Shown in pieces: positions 44,329 to 53,261 of a DNA stretch of 64,000 bases (positions are counted from its first letter, which is position 1; every line of letters begins with the position of its first letter). A program made the translations under genes and the position numbers. This DNA is from Massilia agrisoli (lineage in GTDB: Bacteria; Pseudomonadota; Gammaproteobacteria; Burkholderiales; Burkholderiaceae_D). The stretch is taken from positions 62,001-126,000 of the forward strand of contig NZ_JAJHPV010000012.1 of assembly GCF_020831365.1 (NCBI RefSeq). The letters are read 5' to 3'. The notes below the pieces were generated by a model. It searched no databases and was not told where the DNA came from. It saw nothing but the letters and a program-made list of their open reading frames with translations.

Positions 44329-45942
44329 ATGAAATTTGATGTCGCTATCGTCGGCAGCGGCCTGGCCGGTCTGTCGGTCGCCCTGCACCTGGCTGAAACC
44401 CGCAAGGTTGCAATCATCTCCAAGCGCGCCTTGCTCGATGGCGCCAGCAACTGGGCGCAGGGCGGCATCGCCGCGGTGCTCGATTCGGGCGACAGCCACC
44501 AGAAGCACATCGAAGACACCCTGGTTGCGGGCGCCGGCCTGTGCGACGAGGCGGCCACGCGCTACATCGTCGAACATGGGCGCGCCGCCATCGAATGGCT
44601 GATCGCCCAGGGTGTGCCGTTCACCCGCGACCCGACCGCTGAACTGGGATTCCACCTCACCCGCGAAGGGGGCCACAGCGAACGCCGCATCATCCATGCG
44701 GCCGACGCCACCGGCCACGCGGTGCAGGTCACCCTCGAACAGAAAGTGCGCGCGCACCCGAACATCAGCCTGTTCGAGCAGCACTTCGCGATTGACGTCA
44801 TCACCTCCGACAAGCTGGCGGCCCAGGGCCTGCCCGCACCCGGCGAGACGCGCTGCCACGGCCTGTACGTGCAGGACGAGAAGACCGGCCGCGTGCTGAC
44901 GGTCGAAGCCGAGCACACGGTGCTGGCCACTGGCGGCGCCGGCAAGGTCTACCTGTACACCACCAATCCCGACACCGCGACCGGCGACGGCATCGCGATG
45001 GCATGGCGCGCAGGCTGCCGCGTATCGAACATGGAGTTCATCCAGTTCCACCCGACCTGCCTGTACCACCCGTTCGCCAAGTCGTTCCTGATCACCGAAG
45101 CGATCCGCGGCGAAGGCGGACGCCTGCTGCTGCCGCCGGAAGCCGGCGCCGCAGCCGGCACGCGCTTCATGCCGATGCACGACCAGCGCGGCGAACTGGC
45201 CCCGCGTGACGTCGTCGCGCGCGCCATCGACTTTGAAATGAAAAAGCGCGGCCTTGACTACGTCAACCTGGACATCAGCCACCTGCCCGCCGAGTTCCTG
45301 GTCGAGCACTTCCCGACCATCTACGCGCGCTGCCTCGAACTTGGCATCGACATCACCAAAGAGCCGATCCCGGTCGTGCCTGCAGTGCACTTCACCTGCG
45401 GCGGCATCGTCACCGACCTGGCGGGCCGCACCGACATCCCCGGCCTGTACGCAGTCGGCGAAACTGCCTGCACCGGCCTGCATGGCGCCAACCGCCTGGC
45501 CAGCAATTCGCTGCTGGAGTGCCTCGTCATCGGCCGTTCGTGCGCGATGGAGATCGCAGCGATGGCGCCGCTGGAGACGCCTTCGCTGCCCGCATGGGAC
45601 GAAAGCCGCGTCACCAACGCGGACGAAGAAGTGGTCATCGCCCACAACTGGGACGAACTGCGCCGCTTCATGTGGAACTATGTCGGCATCGTGCGCACGA
45701 CCAAGCGGCTGCAGCGCGCGCAGCACCGCATCTCCTTGCTCAAAGAAGAGATCGACGAGTATTACCGCAACTTCCGCATCACGCCCGACCTGCTCGAGCT
45801 GCGCAACCTGGTCGATGTGGCCGAACTGATCGTCAACAGCGCACTGACCCGGCGCGAAAGCCGCGGCCTGCACTTCAGCCGCGACTACCCGGGCACGCTA
45901 CCGAAGGCGCTGCCAAGCGTGCTGACGCCACCGCGACGATAG
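44329..45942 (+). CDS. nadB: L-aspartate oxidase NadB
   Basis: 537 residues. FAD-binding [19 protein letters not shown] at the N-terminus, then [28 protein letters not shown]-like [14 protein letters not shown], and the family signature [13 protein letters not shown]; the C-terminal helical domain carries the usual Arg/His residues. It oxidises L-aspartate to iminoaspartate, the first step of quinolinate and NAD synthesis, feeding NadA and NadC encoded 4-7 kb away. A TATAGT (44293-44298) could be its -10. Confidence 0.95.
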   Translation: MKFDVAIVGSGLAGLSVALHLAETRKVAIISKRALLDGASNWAQGGIAAVLDSGDSHQKHIEDTLVAGAGLCDEAATRYIVEHGRAAIEWLIAQGVPFTRDPTAELGFHLTREGGHSERRIIHAADATGHAVQVTLEQKVRAHPNISLFEQHFAIDVITSDKLAAQGLPAPGETRCHGLYVQDEKTGRVLTVEAEHTVLATGGAGKVYLYTTNPDTATGDGIAMAWRAGCRVSNMEFIQFHPTCLYHPFAKSFLITEAIRGEGGRLLLPPEAGAAAGTRFMPMHDQRGELAPRDVVARAIDFEMKKRGLDYVNLDISHLPAEFLVEHFPTIYARCLELGIDITKEPIPVVPAVHFTCGGIVTDLAGRTDIPGLYAVGETACTGLHGANRLASNSLLECLVIGRSCAMEIAAMAPLETPSLPAWDESRVTNADEEVVIAHNWDELRRFMWNYVGIVRTTKRLQRAQHRISLLKEEIDEYYRNFRITPDLLELRNLVDVAELIVNSALTRRESRGLHFSRDYPGTLPKALPSVLTPPRR

Positions 45943-45948
45943 ACCTGG

Positions 45949-46872
45949 ATGGCCGCGGCACGGCCAAAGCACATGAACCACAAACTGACACCCTCAACGG
46001 CGGCATTGCTGACGATTCCGCCGCTGCTCTGGGCAGGCAACGCCATCGTCGGGCGCCTGCTGCGCGACGCGGTTCCGCCGATGACGCTCAACCTGCTGCG
46101 CTGGACCATCGCGCTGGTGATCCTGTTGCCGCTCGGGCGCGCGGCGCTGCAAAGCGGATCGGGCCTGCTGTCCAACTGGCGGCGCTTCTCGATGCTTGGC
46201 CTGCTCGGCATCGGCCTGTATAACTCGTTCCAGTACCTGGCGCTGCAAACCTCCACGCCAATTAACGTCACCCTGGTCGCATCGGGCCTGCCGGTCTGGA
46301 TGCTGCTCGTCGGGTCGCTGTTCTTTGGCGTAAAGGCGCGCGCGCGGCAGCTGGGCGGTGCGGTGCTGTCGATTGCGGGCGTCCTGATCGTCCTGTCGCG
46401 CGGCGAGTGGAGCGAGCTGCTCGCGCTGCGCATGGTCGCGGGCGACCTGTACATGATCCTCGCAACAATCGCCTGGTCGTTCTACAGCTGGCTGCTGATG
46501 CAGCCGGGCGACCCCGCGCGCATCCGCGCCGACTGGGCCGCCTTCATGCTCGCCCAGGTCATTTACGGGGTGCTGTGGTCGGGCGCCTTCACCGGCATCG
46601 AGATCGCCGCCGGCAGCGCGCCCGTCGCGTGGAGCTGGCCGGTGATCGCCGGGCTGCTGTTTGTCGCCATTGGCCCGGCGATCATCGCCCTGCGCTGCTG
46701 GGGCGCCGGCGTGCAGCGGGCGGGGCCCAGCGTCTCCGCCTTCTTTGTCAACCTGACGCCGCTGTTCGCCACGCTCCTGTCGTCGGCCTTCCTTGGCGAG
46801 ACCCCGCAGCTCTACCACGCAGTCGCATTCGCGCTGATCGTCGGCGGCATCGTGGTGTCGGCGCGGCGGTAG
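45949..46872 (+). CDS. DMT-superfamily permease (EamA type)
   Basis: 307 residues with ten predicted TM helices in two EamA repeats (PPLLWAGNAIVGRLLRDAVP at the start of repeat one; AIIALRCWGAGVQRAGPSVS in repeat two). Such carriers export metabolites or drugs; substrate unknown. It follows nadB by six bases and could be co-transcribed with it. Neither the ATG at 45949 nor that at 45973 has a clear ribosome-binding site. Confidence 0.85.
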   Translation: MAAARPKHMNHKLTPSTAALLTIPPLLWAGNAIVGRLLRDAVPPMTLNLLRWTIALVILLPLGRAALQSGSGLLSNWRRFSMLGLLGIGLYNSFQYLALQTSTPINVTLVASGLPVWMLLVGSLFFGVKARARQLGGAVLSIAGVLIVLSRGEWSELLALRMVAGDLYMILATIAWSFYSWLLMQPGDPARIRADWAAFMLAQVIYGVLWSGAFTGIEIAAGSAPVAWSWPVIAGLLFVAIGPAIIALRCWGAGVQRAGPSVSAFFVNLTPLFATLLSSAFLGETPQLYHAVAFALIVGGIVVSARR

Positions 46873-46884
46873 CATAATGCAGCC

Positions 46885-47718
46885 ATGGATCACGACACCT
46901 TAGCCGTACAGCGCCTGGCCCAGTTCCTCACGCGCCATTCGCGCGTGCTGGTGCTGACTGGCGCGGGGATCAGCACCGGTTCGGGCATTCCCGACTACCG
47001 CGACAAGGACGGATCGCGGCGCGGCCCGACGCCGGTGCAGGGCCCGGACTTTCGCAGGTTCGAGGCGACGCGCCGCCGCTACTGGGCGCGCAGCATGGTC
47101 GGCTATCCAACCCTCGCGCGCGCAGAGCCCAACGCCGGCCACCGCGCGCTGGCCGACCTGGCAGCCCAAGGCGCCGTCGGCTCCCTGATGACCCAGAATG
47201 TCGACGGCTTGCACCAGCGCGCCGGCAGCAGCGATGTGCTTGAACTGCATGGCAACATCCATTCCGTGGTCTGCCTCGACTGCCATGCGCGGTTCAGCCG
47301 CGCTTTCGTGCAGTCCCTGCTGGAGGAAGCCAATCCTGGCATGCTGGGCACGACCGCGCGGCCGCTCCCGGACGGCGACGCGCAGCTCGAACCGGAAACC
47401 CTGGCCGCCTTCCACGAACCATTCTGCGTCCATTGCAGCGGCACCCTGAAGCCCGACGTCGTGTTCTTTGGCGACGGCGTGCCGGCCGACTGCACCCGCC
47501 GTGCGCTTGCCCGGATGGAGGACGCGGACGCCCTGCTCGTGGTCGGCTCGTCCCTGGTGGTATTTTCCGGCTACCGCTTCTGCCGCATGGCAGCCGCCGC
47601 AGGTAAGCCCATTGCCGCCGTCAATCTTGGAAAAACCCGCGCGGACGACCTGCTGTCGCTCAAGCTGGAAGCCTCGGCCGAGCAAGTCTTGCCTCTACTG
47701 CGAAATTTCCTGAACTAA
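46885..47718 (+). CDS. NAD-dependent protein deacylase, class II sirtuin
   Basis: 277 residues. SIR2 motifs are complete: VLTGAGISTGSGIPDYRDKD, TQNVDGLHQRAGS with catalytic His in LHGN, and zinc Cys pairs CLDC and CVHC. The long insert between the Cys pairs and the RDKDG sequence place it with SIRT4-like class II sirtuins rather than CobB. It removes acyl groups from lysines using NAD+, linking it to the flanking NAD-synthesis genes. It lies 12 bases after the permease gene. Confidence 0.9.
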   Translation: MDHDTLAVQRLAQFLTRHSRVLVLTGAGISTGSGIPDYRDKDGSRRGPTPVQGPDFRRFEATRRRYWARSMVGYPTLARAEPNAGHRALADLAAQGAVGSLMTQNVDGLHQRAGSSDVLELHGNIHSVVCLDCHARFSRAFVQSLLEEANPGMLGTTARPLPDGDAQLEPETLAAFHEPFCVHCSGTLKPDVVFFGDGVPADCTRRALARMEDADALLVVGSSLVVFSGYRFCRMAAAAGKPIAAVNLGKTRADDLLSLKLEASAEQVLPLLRNFLN

Positions 47719-47769
47719 GACGCCCTCCGCCGAGTCCCATTGACTGGGCTGTTAAACAGGGAGAGCGCC

Positions 47770-48789
47770 GTGTCGAACAACATCACACCTTACTACCCCA
47801 CCCATACCCCCCTGCTGGGCAAGTGGCGTGGCCCAGGCCTGCTGGCGGGTGCCGCGCTGCTGGCCTCCTTCCTCTACGTGCGGGCGAAAACCAGCCAGGC
47901 GGAACGCGAAAACCCGCCCGAAGGGCAATTTGTCGACGTCGACGGCGTACGCCTGCACTACACGGTACACGGTGACGGGCCGCCGGTCGTAATGCTGCAC
48001 GGAAATGGCCTCACGCACAACGATTTCGATGCCAGCGGCCTGACCGCACACCTGGCGCGGCATCACAAGGTCTATATCGTCGACCGTCCGGGCTTTGGCT
48101 ACAGCGACCGCCCGCGAACGACCATCTGGACGCCGAAAGCGCAGGCCGAACTGCTGTACAAGGCGCTGGAAAAGCTGGGAGTCGAAAGGCCCGTTGTACT
48201 CGGGCACTCGTGGGGCACCATGGTCGCCGTCGCGATGGGCCTTGCCCATCCGGGATATGTGCGCGGACTGGTGCTGTTATCGGGCTACTACTATCCCAAC
48301 CTGCGGCTGGACGCCCCGCTGATGGCGCCGCCGGCGATCCCGCTGATCGGCGACGTGCTGCGTTACACGCTGTCCCCGCTGTTAGGGCGGCTGATGTGGC
48401 CCGCGATCGCCAGGCACATGTTCCGCCCCGCCCCCATTCCCGACAGCTTCCGACAGTTGCCGGTCTGGATGATGCTGCGCCCCTCGCAACTGAGGGCCGG
48501 CGCCGCGGAAAGCGCGCTGATGGTTCCGTCGGCGATGACGCTCAAGAAGCACTATTCCGAGCTGGCGATGCCGGTGTCAATCATTGCAGGCAGCGGGGAC
48601 CGTGTGGTCGACCCGTCGGACAACTCGGCGCGGCTGCACAACGACGTGCTGAAAAGTACGCTGAAAGTCGAGCCAGGGGTGGGCCACATGGTGCACTACA
48701 CCCACCCGGAGCTGATTGTGCGGGCCGTGGACGCGATGAACCTGCCCGAACCTGTGCGCCTGGCGCAAGCCCAGCCCAGCCGCGCGTAG
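47770..48789 (+). CDS. Membrane-anchored alpha/beta hydrolase
   Basis: 339 residues. A single N-terminal TM helix (GLLAGAALLASFLYVRA) anchors it; the globular part has VMLHGNGLTHNDF (oxyanion hole), VDRPGFGYSDRP, the nucleophile elbow GHSWG, an acid in GSGDRVVDPSDN and the terminal His in GVGHMVHY. It is an active serine hydrolase of unknown substrate. The GTG at 47770 follows AGGGAGAG; the TTG at 47740 is unlikely. Confidence 0.85.
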   Translation: MSNNITPYYPTHTPLLGKWRGPGLLAGAALLASFLYVRAKTSQAERENPPEGQFVDVDGVRLHYTVHGDGPPVVMLHGNGLTHNDFDASGLTAHLARHHKVYIVDRPGFGYSDRPRTTIWTPKAQAELLYKALEKLGVERPVVLGHSWGTMVAVAMGLAHPGYVRGLVLLSGYYYPNLRLDAPLMAPPAIPLIGDVLRYTLSPLLGRLMWPAIARHMFRPAPIPDSFRQLPVWMMLRPSQLRAGAAESALMVPSAMTLKKHYSELAMPVSIIAGSGDRVVDPSDNSARLHNDVLKSTLKVEPGVGHMVHYTHPELIVRAVDAMNLPEPVRLAQAQPSRA

Positions 48790-48807
48790 CGTTCTGATCA
48801 GAGAAGC

Positions 48808-48836
48808 TAGAATGGCTCCAGCAAATTACTGGAGCC
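48808..48836 (+). promoter_or_regulatory. -10 element and RBS-masking hairpin before the lipocalin gene
   Basis: GGCTCCAG (48814-48821) and CTGGAGCC (48829-48836) form a perfect eight-pair stem with a seven-base loop. The 3' arm contains the GGAG ribosome-binding site of the next gene, eight bases before its ATG. TAGAAT at 48808-48813 could be a -10; transcripts from it would start within the stem and lack the 5' arm. Confidence 0.5.
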
Positions 48837-48840
48837 GATT

Positions 48841-49359
48841 ATGCGAGGGTTACTGATTTTATGCGCGGTGCTGCTGGCTGGCTGCGCGGGCAAGCCGGAC
48901 AACATCACGCCGGTGCAGGACTTCGACAGTGCCAGGTATCTGGGCAAGTGGTACGAAATTGCGCGCATGGACCACTCCTTTGAGCGCGGGCTGACCAACG
49001 TCACTGCCGAGTACAGCGTGAACGCCGACGGCACCATCAAGGTGCTCAACCGCGGCTATAACCCGGAGAAAAAGGAATGGAAGGACGCTGAAGGAAAGGC
49101 CAAGTTTGTCGAGTCGCCCAATGTCGGCTACCTGAAGGTGTCGTTCTTCGGGCCGTTTTACGGGTCGTACGTCGTCTACGACCTCGACCGCGAGAACTAC
49201 AGCTACTCGCTGATCAGCGGACCCGACAAGGACTACATGTGGCTGCTGTCACGCACGCCGACCATGGATGCGGCAACAAAAAAGCGCCTGCTCGATAAGG
49301 CGCAGGCGCTTGGGTTCGATACGTCGAAGCTGATACATGTGACGCACGAGGCGAGGTAA
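48841..49359 (+). CDS. Outer-membrane lipocalin (Blc type)
   Basis: 172 residues. Lipobox LLAGC; lipocalin signature LGKWYEIARMDHSFERGL (G-x-W), then NADGTIKVLNRGYN and the C-terminal YMWLLSRTP, as in bacterial lipocalin Blc. It binds lipids or hydrophobic ligands at the outer membrane and is typically stress-induced. The GGAG ribosome-binding site lies inside a hairpin just upstream. Gene is followed by a large inverted repeat. Confidence 0.92.
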   Translation: MRGLLILCAVLLAGCAGKPDNITPVQDFDSARYLGKWYEIARMDHSFERGLTNVTAEYSVNADGTIKVLNRGYNPEKKEWKDAEGKAKFVESPNVGYLKVSFFGPFYGSYVVYDLDRENYSYSLISGPDKDYMWLLSRTPTMDAATKKRLLDKAQALGFDTSKLIHVTHEAR

Positions 49360-49370
49360 TGCGGGCAAAT

Positions 49371-49457
49371 CGGCGGATGCGCGCTTTGCGCTTATCCGCC
49401 CTACCGTACGCGGCCGGCTGATCGTAGGGCGGATAAGCGCGTCGCGCGCATCCGCCG
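49371..49457. repeat. Large intergenic inverted repeat
   Basis: Two arms of about 34 bases, 49371-49404 and 49424-49457, are near-perfect reverse complements (CGGATGCGCGCTTTGCGCTT core against AAGCGCGTCGCGCGCATCCG) around a 19-base centre. It fills the gap between the convergent lipocalin and nadC genes. The GGGCGGATAAGCGC word is known as a dispersed intergenic repeat in several proteobacteria; it may act as a two-way terminator. Confidence 0.85.
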
Positions 49458-49467
49458 GTTCGTATGA

Positions 49468-50331
49468 TCAGAGAATCCGCAGCGAATAATCCGTCGCCCG
49501 CACATCCTTGGTCAGGCTGCCGATCGAAATCCGGTCGACACCCGTCTCCGCGATCGCGCGCACGCTGTCCATATTCACCCCACCCGACGCCTCGAGCAGC
49601 GCGCGGCCGGCATTCAGTTTCACCGCATCGCGCATCATCTGCAGGTCGAAATTATCCAGCAAAACCGACACTGCGCCAGCCGACAGCGCCTCATCGAGCT
49701 GCGCCAGGTTTTCCACTTCGATCTGGATCGACACGCCGGCATTGAGCGCTTGCGCCGCCGCGAGCGCGGGGCGCACGCCGCCAGCGGCAGCGATATGGTT
49801 TTCCTTGATCAGGATGCCGTCATACAGCGCCATGCGCTGGTTCTTTCCGCCGCCGACACGCACCGCATACTTCTGCGCCTGGCGCAGGCCCGGCAAGGTC
49901 TTGCGGGTGTCGAGGATGGCCGCATTGGTGCCCGCGACCAGTTCGACATACTTGCGCGTCGCGCTCGCAACGCCCGACATCAGCTGCAGGAAGTTCAGCG
50001 CGCTGCGTTCCGCCGTCAGCAAAGCGCGCGGCGGTCCTTCGATGGTGCAGACCACGCTGTTAGCCGTCATCATGTCGCCTTCAGCGTACTGCCAGTCGAT
50101 CTCGATCGACTGGTCCAGCGCGATCATCACGCCTTCGAACCACGGCGCGCCGCACAGCACCGCATCTTCACGCACCAGCACGCGCGCACGCACGCGGACA
50201 TCGTCCGGCACCAGCTTGCCCGTCAGGTCGCCGGTGCCGACGTCTTCCAGCAGCGCCGCCAGCAGGTTCTGCTCGAACGAAGCCTGCAGCTTCTCGTCAA
50301 AATCATCAAACGGGTTACGCAAGGTCGTCAT
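49468..50331 (-). CDS. nadC: Nicotinate-nucleotide pyrophosphorylase (carboxylating) NadC
   Basis: 287 residues. Key segments: [13 protein letters not shown]-like [53 protein letters not shown] and the closing [20 protein letters not shown] followed by ISIGSLTKD. It converts quinolinate and PRPP to nicotinate mononucleotide. Its ATG overlaps the nadA stop (ATGA), so nadA-nadC form an operon. Confidence 0.96.
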   Translation of the reverse strand: MTTLRNPFDDFDEKLQASFEQNLLAALLEDVGTGDLTGKLVPDDVRVRARVLVREDAVLCGAPWFEGVMIALDQSIEIDWQYAEGDMMTANSVVCTIEGPPRALLTAERSALNFLQLMSGVASATRKYVELVAGTNAAILDTRKTLPGLRQAQKYAVRVGGGKNQRMALYDGILIKENHIAAAGGVRPALAAAQALNAGVSIQIEVENLAQLDEALSAGAVSVLLDNFDLQMMRDAVKLNAGRALLEASGGVNMDSVRAIAETGVDRISIGSLTKDVRATDYSLRIL

Positions 50332-51461
50332 GCAGGGCCAACTCCGGAGAACAGTGTGGATTCGGTCGCCAGGTCGCCGGTCGGCAGTGCCTTGGCCTTC
50401 TTCGCCGCTGCGAAATCGAGCATGCGGTCGATTGCCCGAACCGCCTGCTTGCCGATTTCAGGATCGACGAAGATCTCGTTCTTGCCGCTTTCGAGCACGT
50501 CGGCCAGGTTCTGCAGGCCGTTCATCGCCATCCACGGGCAGTGCGCGCAGCTCTTGCACGTCGCGCTGTTGCCAGCGGTCGGCGCTTCAATGAAGTGCTT
50601 GCCCGGAGCCGCCATGCGCATCTTGTGCAAGATGCCGTTGTCGGTAGCGACGATGAATTCGGTCGCGTCCAGCGTCTGCGCCGCGTTGATCAGCTGTGTG
50701 GTCGAGCCGACCACGTCGGCCATCGCCACCACGCTGGCTGGCGATTCAGGGTGCACCAGCACCTTGGCGTTCGGATGCTCGGCCTTCAGCAGCTCAAGCT
50801 CGACGCCCTTGAACTCATCGTGGACGATGCACGAACCCTGCCACAGCAGCATGTCCGCGCCGGTTTTTTTCTGGATATAGCCGCCGAGGTGCTTGTCCGG
50901 CGCCCACAGGATTTTTTTGCCCTGTGCGTGCAGGTGGGCCACGATGTCGAGGCCGATCGACGAGGTCACCATCCAGTCGGCGCGCGCCTTCACGGCCGCG
51001 CTGGTGTTCGCATACACGACCACCGTGCGGTCCGGATGCTGGTCACAGAAGGCGGCGAATTCGTCGGCCGGGCAGCCCAGGTCGAGCGAACAGGTCGCGT
51101 CCAGGTCCGGCATCAGAATGGTCTTTTCCGGGCTCAGGATTTTCGCCGTCTCGCCCATGAAGCGCACGCCTGCCACCACCAGCGTCTTGGCAGGGTGATC
51201 GCGGCCGAAGCGCGCCATCTCCAGCGAATCAGACACGCAGCCGCCGGTTTCTTCGGCCAGGTCCTGCAGGTCGCCATCAACGTAGTAGTGCGCGACGAGC
51301 ACTGCTTCGCGCTCCTTCAGCAGCTTGCGGATGCGCTCCTTGAGCGCGATCTTCTCTTCTGGCGAAGGCGTGGCGGGCGTACGCGCCCACGCCTGGGCGG
51401 TGCAGCTCAGGCCACCCTGCGGGTGGTCGTACTCGACGGTCTTGATCGGAAGGACTCTCAT
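50328..51461 (-). CDS. nadA: Quinolinate synthase NadA
   Basis: 377 residues. Contains [19 protein letters not shown], the [4Fe-4S] Cys in [13 protein letters not shown] and the C-terminal [14 protein letters not shown] cluster, and [10 protein letters not shown]. It condenses iminoaspartate from NadB with dihydroxyacetone phosphate to quinolinate. The ATG at 51461 starts [12 protein letters not shown]; a GTG at 51494 would add 11 residues and cannot be excluded because neither site has a strong ribosome-binding site. Confidence 0.96.
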   Translation of the reverse strand: MRVLPIKTVEYDHPQGGLSCTAQAWARTPATPSPEEKIALKERIRKLLKEREAVLVAHYYVDGDLQDLAEETGGCVSDSLEMARFGRDHPAKTLVVAGVRFMGETAKILSPEKTILMPDLDATCSLDLGCPADEFAAFCDQHPDRTVVVYANTSAAVKARADWMVTSSIGLDIVAHLHAQGKKILWAPDKHLGGYIQKKTGADMLLWQGSCIVHDEFKGVELELLKAEHPNAKVLVHPESPASVVAMADVVGSTTQLINAAQTLDATEFIVATDNGILHKMRMAAPGKHFIEAPTAGNSATCKSCAHCPWMAMNGLQNLADVLESGKNEIFVDPEIGKQAVRAIDRMLDFAAAKKAKALPTGDLATESTLFSGVGPA

Positions 51462-51500
51462 GGTGATAACCCCATCATTGTTATTGCCAGACACCGTGGC

Positions 51501-53099
51501 TTAGTTAATACCCTGGCTTTGCAGGTAGTCTTCGTAGTTTCCGCGGAAGTCGATGATCTGACCATCCTTGATTTCGAGGACGCGGTTGGCCAGCGACGAC
51601 ACGAACTCGCGGTCGTGCGACACGAAGATGAGGGTGCCTGCGTACTTATCCAGTGCGATATTCAGCGACTCGATCGATTCCATGTCCATGTGGTTGGTCG
51701 GCTCGTCAAGCAGCATGACGTTATGACGGCCCAGCATCAGCTTACCGTACATCATGCGGCCCTTCTCGCCACCCGACAGCACCTTGACCGACTTCTTCAC
51801 CTCGTCGCCGCCGAACAGCAGGCGGCCCAGGATCGAGCGCACGGCCTGGTCGTCGTCGCCTTCCTTGGTCCAGCGGCCCATCCAGTCGGTCAGGGTCAGG
51901 TCGTCCATGAATTCTTCGGTCGGATCCTGCGGCATGTAGCCGACGTTGGCGTTCTCGGCCCACTTCACCCGGCCGGTATCGGTGGTCATGCCGCACATCT
52001 CGCCGCAGATCGAACGCAGCAAGGTGGTCTTACCGGCGCCGTTAGGGCCGATGATCGCGATACGTTCGCCCGCTTCGACCATGATGCTGAAGTTCTTAAA
52101 CAGCTGGACGTCGTACTTCTTCGAGATGCCTTCCACTTCCACCGCGAGGCGGTGCAGCTTCTTCTCGCCGTCGAAACGCACGAACGGATAGGCGCGCGAG
52201 GACGGCTTGATATCCTCGACCTTGATCTTGTCGATCTGCTTGGCGCGCGAGGTCGCCTGGCGTGCCTTCGACTTGTTGGCCGAGAAGCGGCGTACGAAGT
52301 CCTGCAGTTCCGCGACTTTTTCCTTGGCCTTGGCGTTGTTCGCCAGCTGCTGGTTACGCGCTTGCGTCGACGCCAGCATGTACTCGTCGTAGTTACCCGG
52401 GTAGATCTTCAGGGTGCCGTAGTCCATGTCGGCCACGTGCGTGCAGACCTGGTTCAGGAAGTGACGATCGTGCGAAATGATGATCATGGTCGAGTTGCGC
52501 TGGTTAAGCACGTCTTCGAGCCAGCGAATCGTATCGATGTCCAGGTTGTTGGTCGGTTCGTCGAGCAGCAGGATGTCCGGATTCGAGAACAGCGCCTGCG
52601 CCAGCAGCACGCGCAGCTTCCAGCCTGGCGCCACGTTGCTCATCGGGCCCTGGTGCTGGTCGATCGACACGCCTGCGCCCAGCAGCAGCTCGCCGGCGCG
52701 CGCTTCCGCCGAATAGCCGTCGTACTCGGCGACCTTGGCTTCCAATTCGGCCGCGTGCATGTAGTCGTCGTCGGTCGCTTCCGGATTCGCGTAGATTGCG
52801 TCACGCTCGCTGATCGCGTTCCACAATTCGGTGTGGCCCATCATGACCACGTCCAGGACGCGCTTGTCTTCGTAAGCGAACTGATCCTGACGCAGCTTAC
52901 CGAGGCGCTCATTGGTGTCGAGCATGACGTTGCCGGCCGACGGTTCGAGGTCGCCGCCGAGGATTTTCATGAAGGTCGACTTGCCGCAACCGTTCGCGCC
53001 AATCAGGCCATAGCGGTTGCCATCGCCGAACTTGACGGAAATGTTTTCGAACAACGGCTTGGCGCCGAATTGCATTGTGATATTAGCTGTAGATAGCAC
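51501..53099 (-). CDS. ybiT: ABC-F ATPase YbiT
   Basis: 532 residues with two ABC domains: Walker [10 protein letters not shown] and GPNGAGKTT, Walker B followed by [18 protein letters not shown] and [18 protein letters not shown], and the linker with [10 protein letters not shown]. It aligns end to end with E. coli YbiT (530 residues), including the first residues after the GTG start ([12 protein letters not shown] against MLVSSNVTMQFG), which is why the GTG at 53099 is chosen over the ATG eight codons later. YbiT binds the ribosome and is not a transporter. It is core-genome-like in GC, unlike its right neighbour. Confidence 0.94.
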   Translation of the reverse strand: MLSTANITMQFGAKPLFENISVKFGDGNRYGLIGANGCGKSTFMKILGGDLEPSAGNVMLDTNERLGKLRQDQFAYEDKRVLDVVMMGHTELWNAISERDAIYANPEATDDDYMHAAELEAKVAEYDGYSAEARAGELLLGAGVSIDQHQGPMSNVAPGWKLRVLLAQALFSNPDILLLDEPTNNLDIDTIRWLEDVLNQRNSTMIIISHDRHFLNQVCTHVADMDYGTLKIYPGNYDEYMLASTQARNQQLANNAKAKEKVAELQDFVRRFSANKSKARQATSRAKQIDKIKVEDIKPSSRAYPFVRFDGEKKLHRLAVEVEGISKKYDVQLFKNFSIMVEAGERIAIIGPNGAGKTTLLRSICGEMCGMTTDTGRVKWAENANVGYMPQDPTEEFMDDLTLTDWMGRWTKEGDDDQAVRSILGRLLFGGDEVKKSVKVLSGGEKGRMMYGKLMLGRHNVMLLDEPTNHMDMESIESLNIALDKYAGTLIFVSHDREFVSSLANRVLEIKDGQIIDFRGNYEDYLQSQGIN

Positions 53100-53261
53100 T
53101 GGTAAAGCCCTTGCAAGCGATGATTTGATTAACCGTGTATTTTACCATCGTGCGGCGGATCACCGCTACCGAAGCGGCGATTGGAACCGCACGGCAGCAA
53201 GGTCTTACCAATTCACTACTAACGCATCTATACCCGCTTCGCCATCTTTCCACACAGCCCG

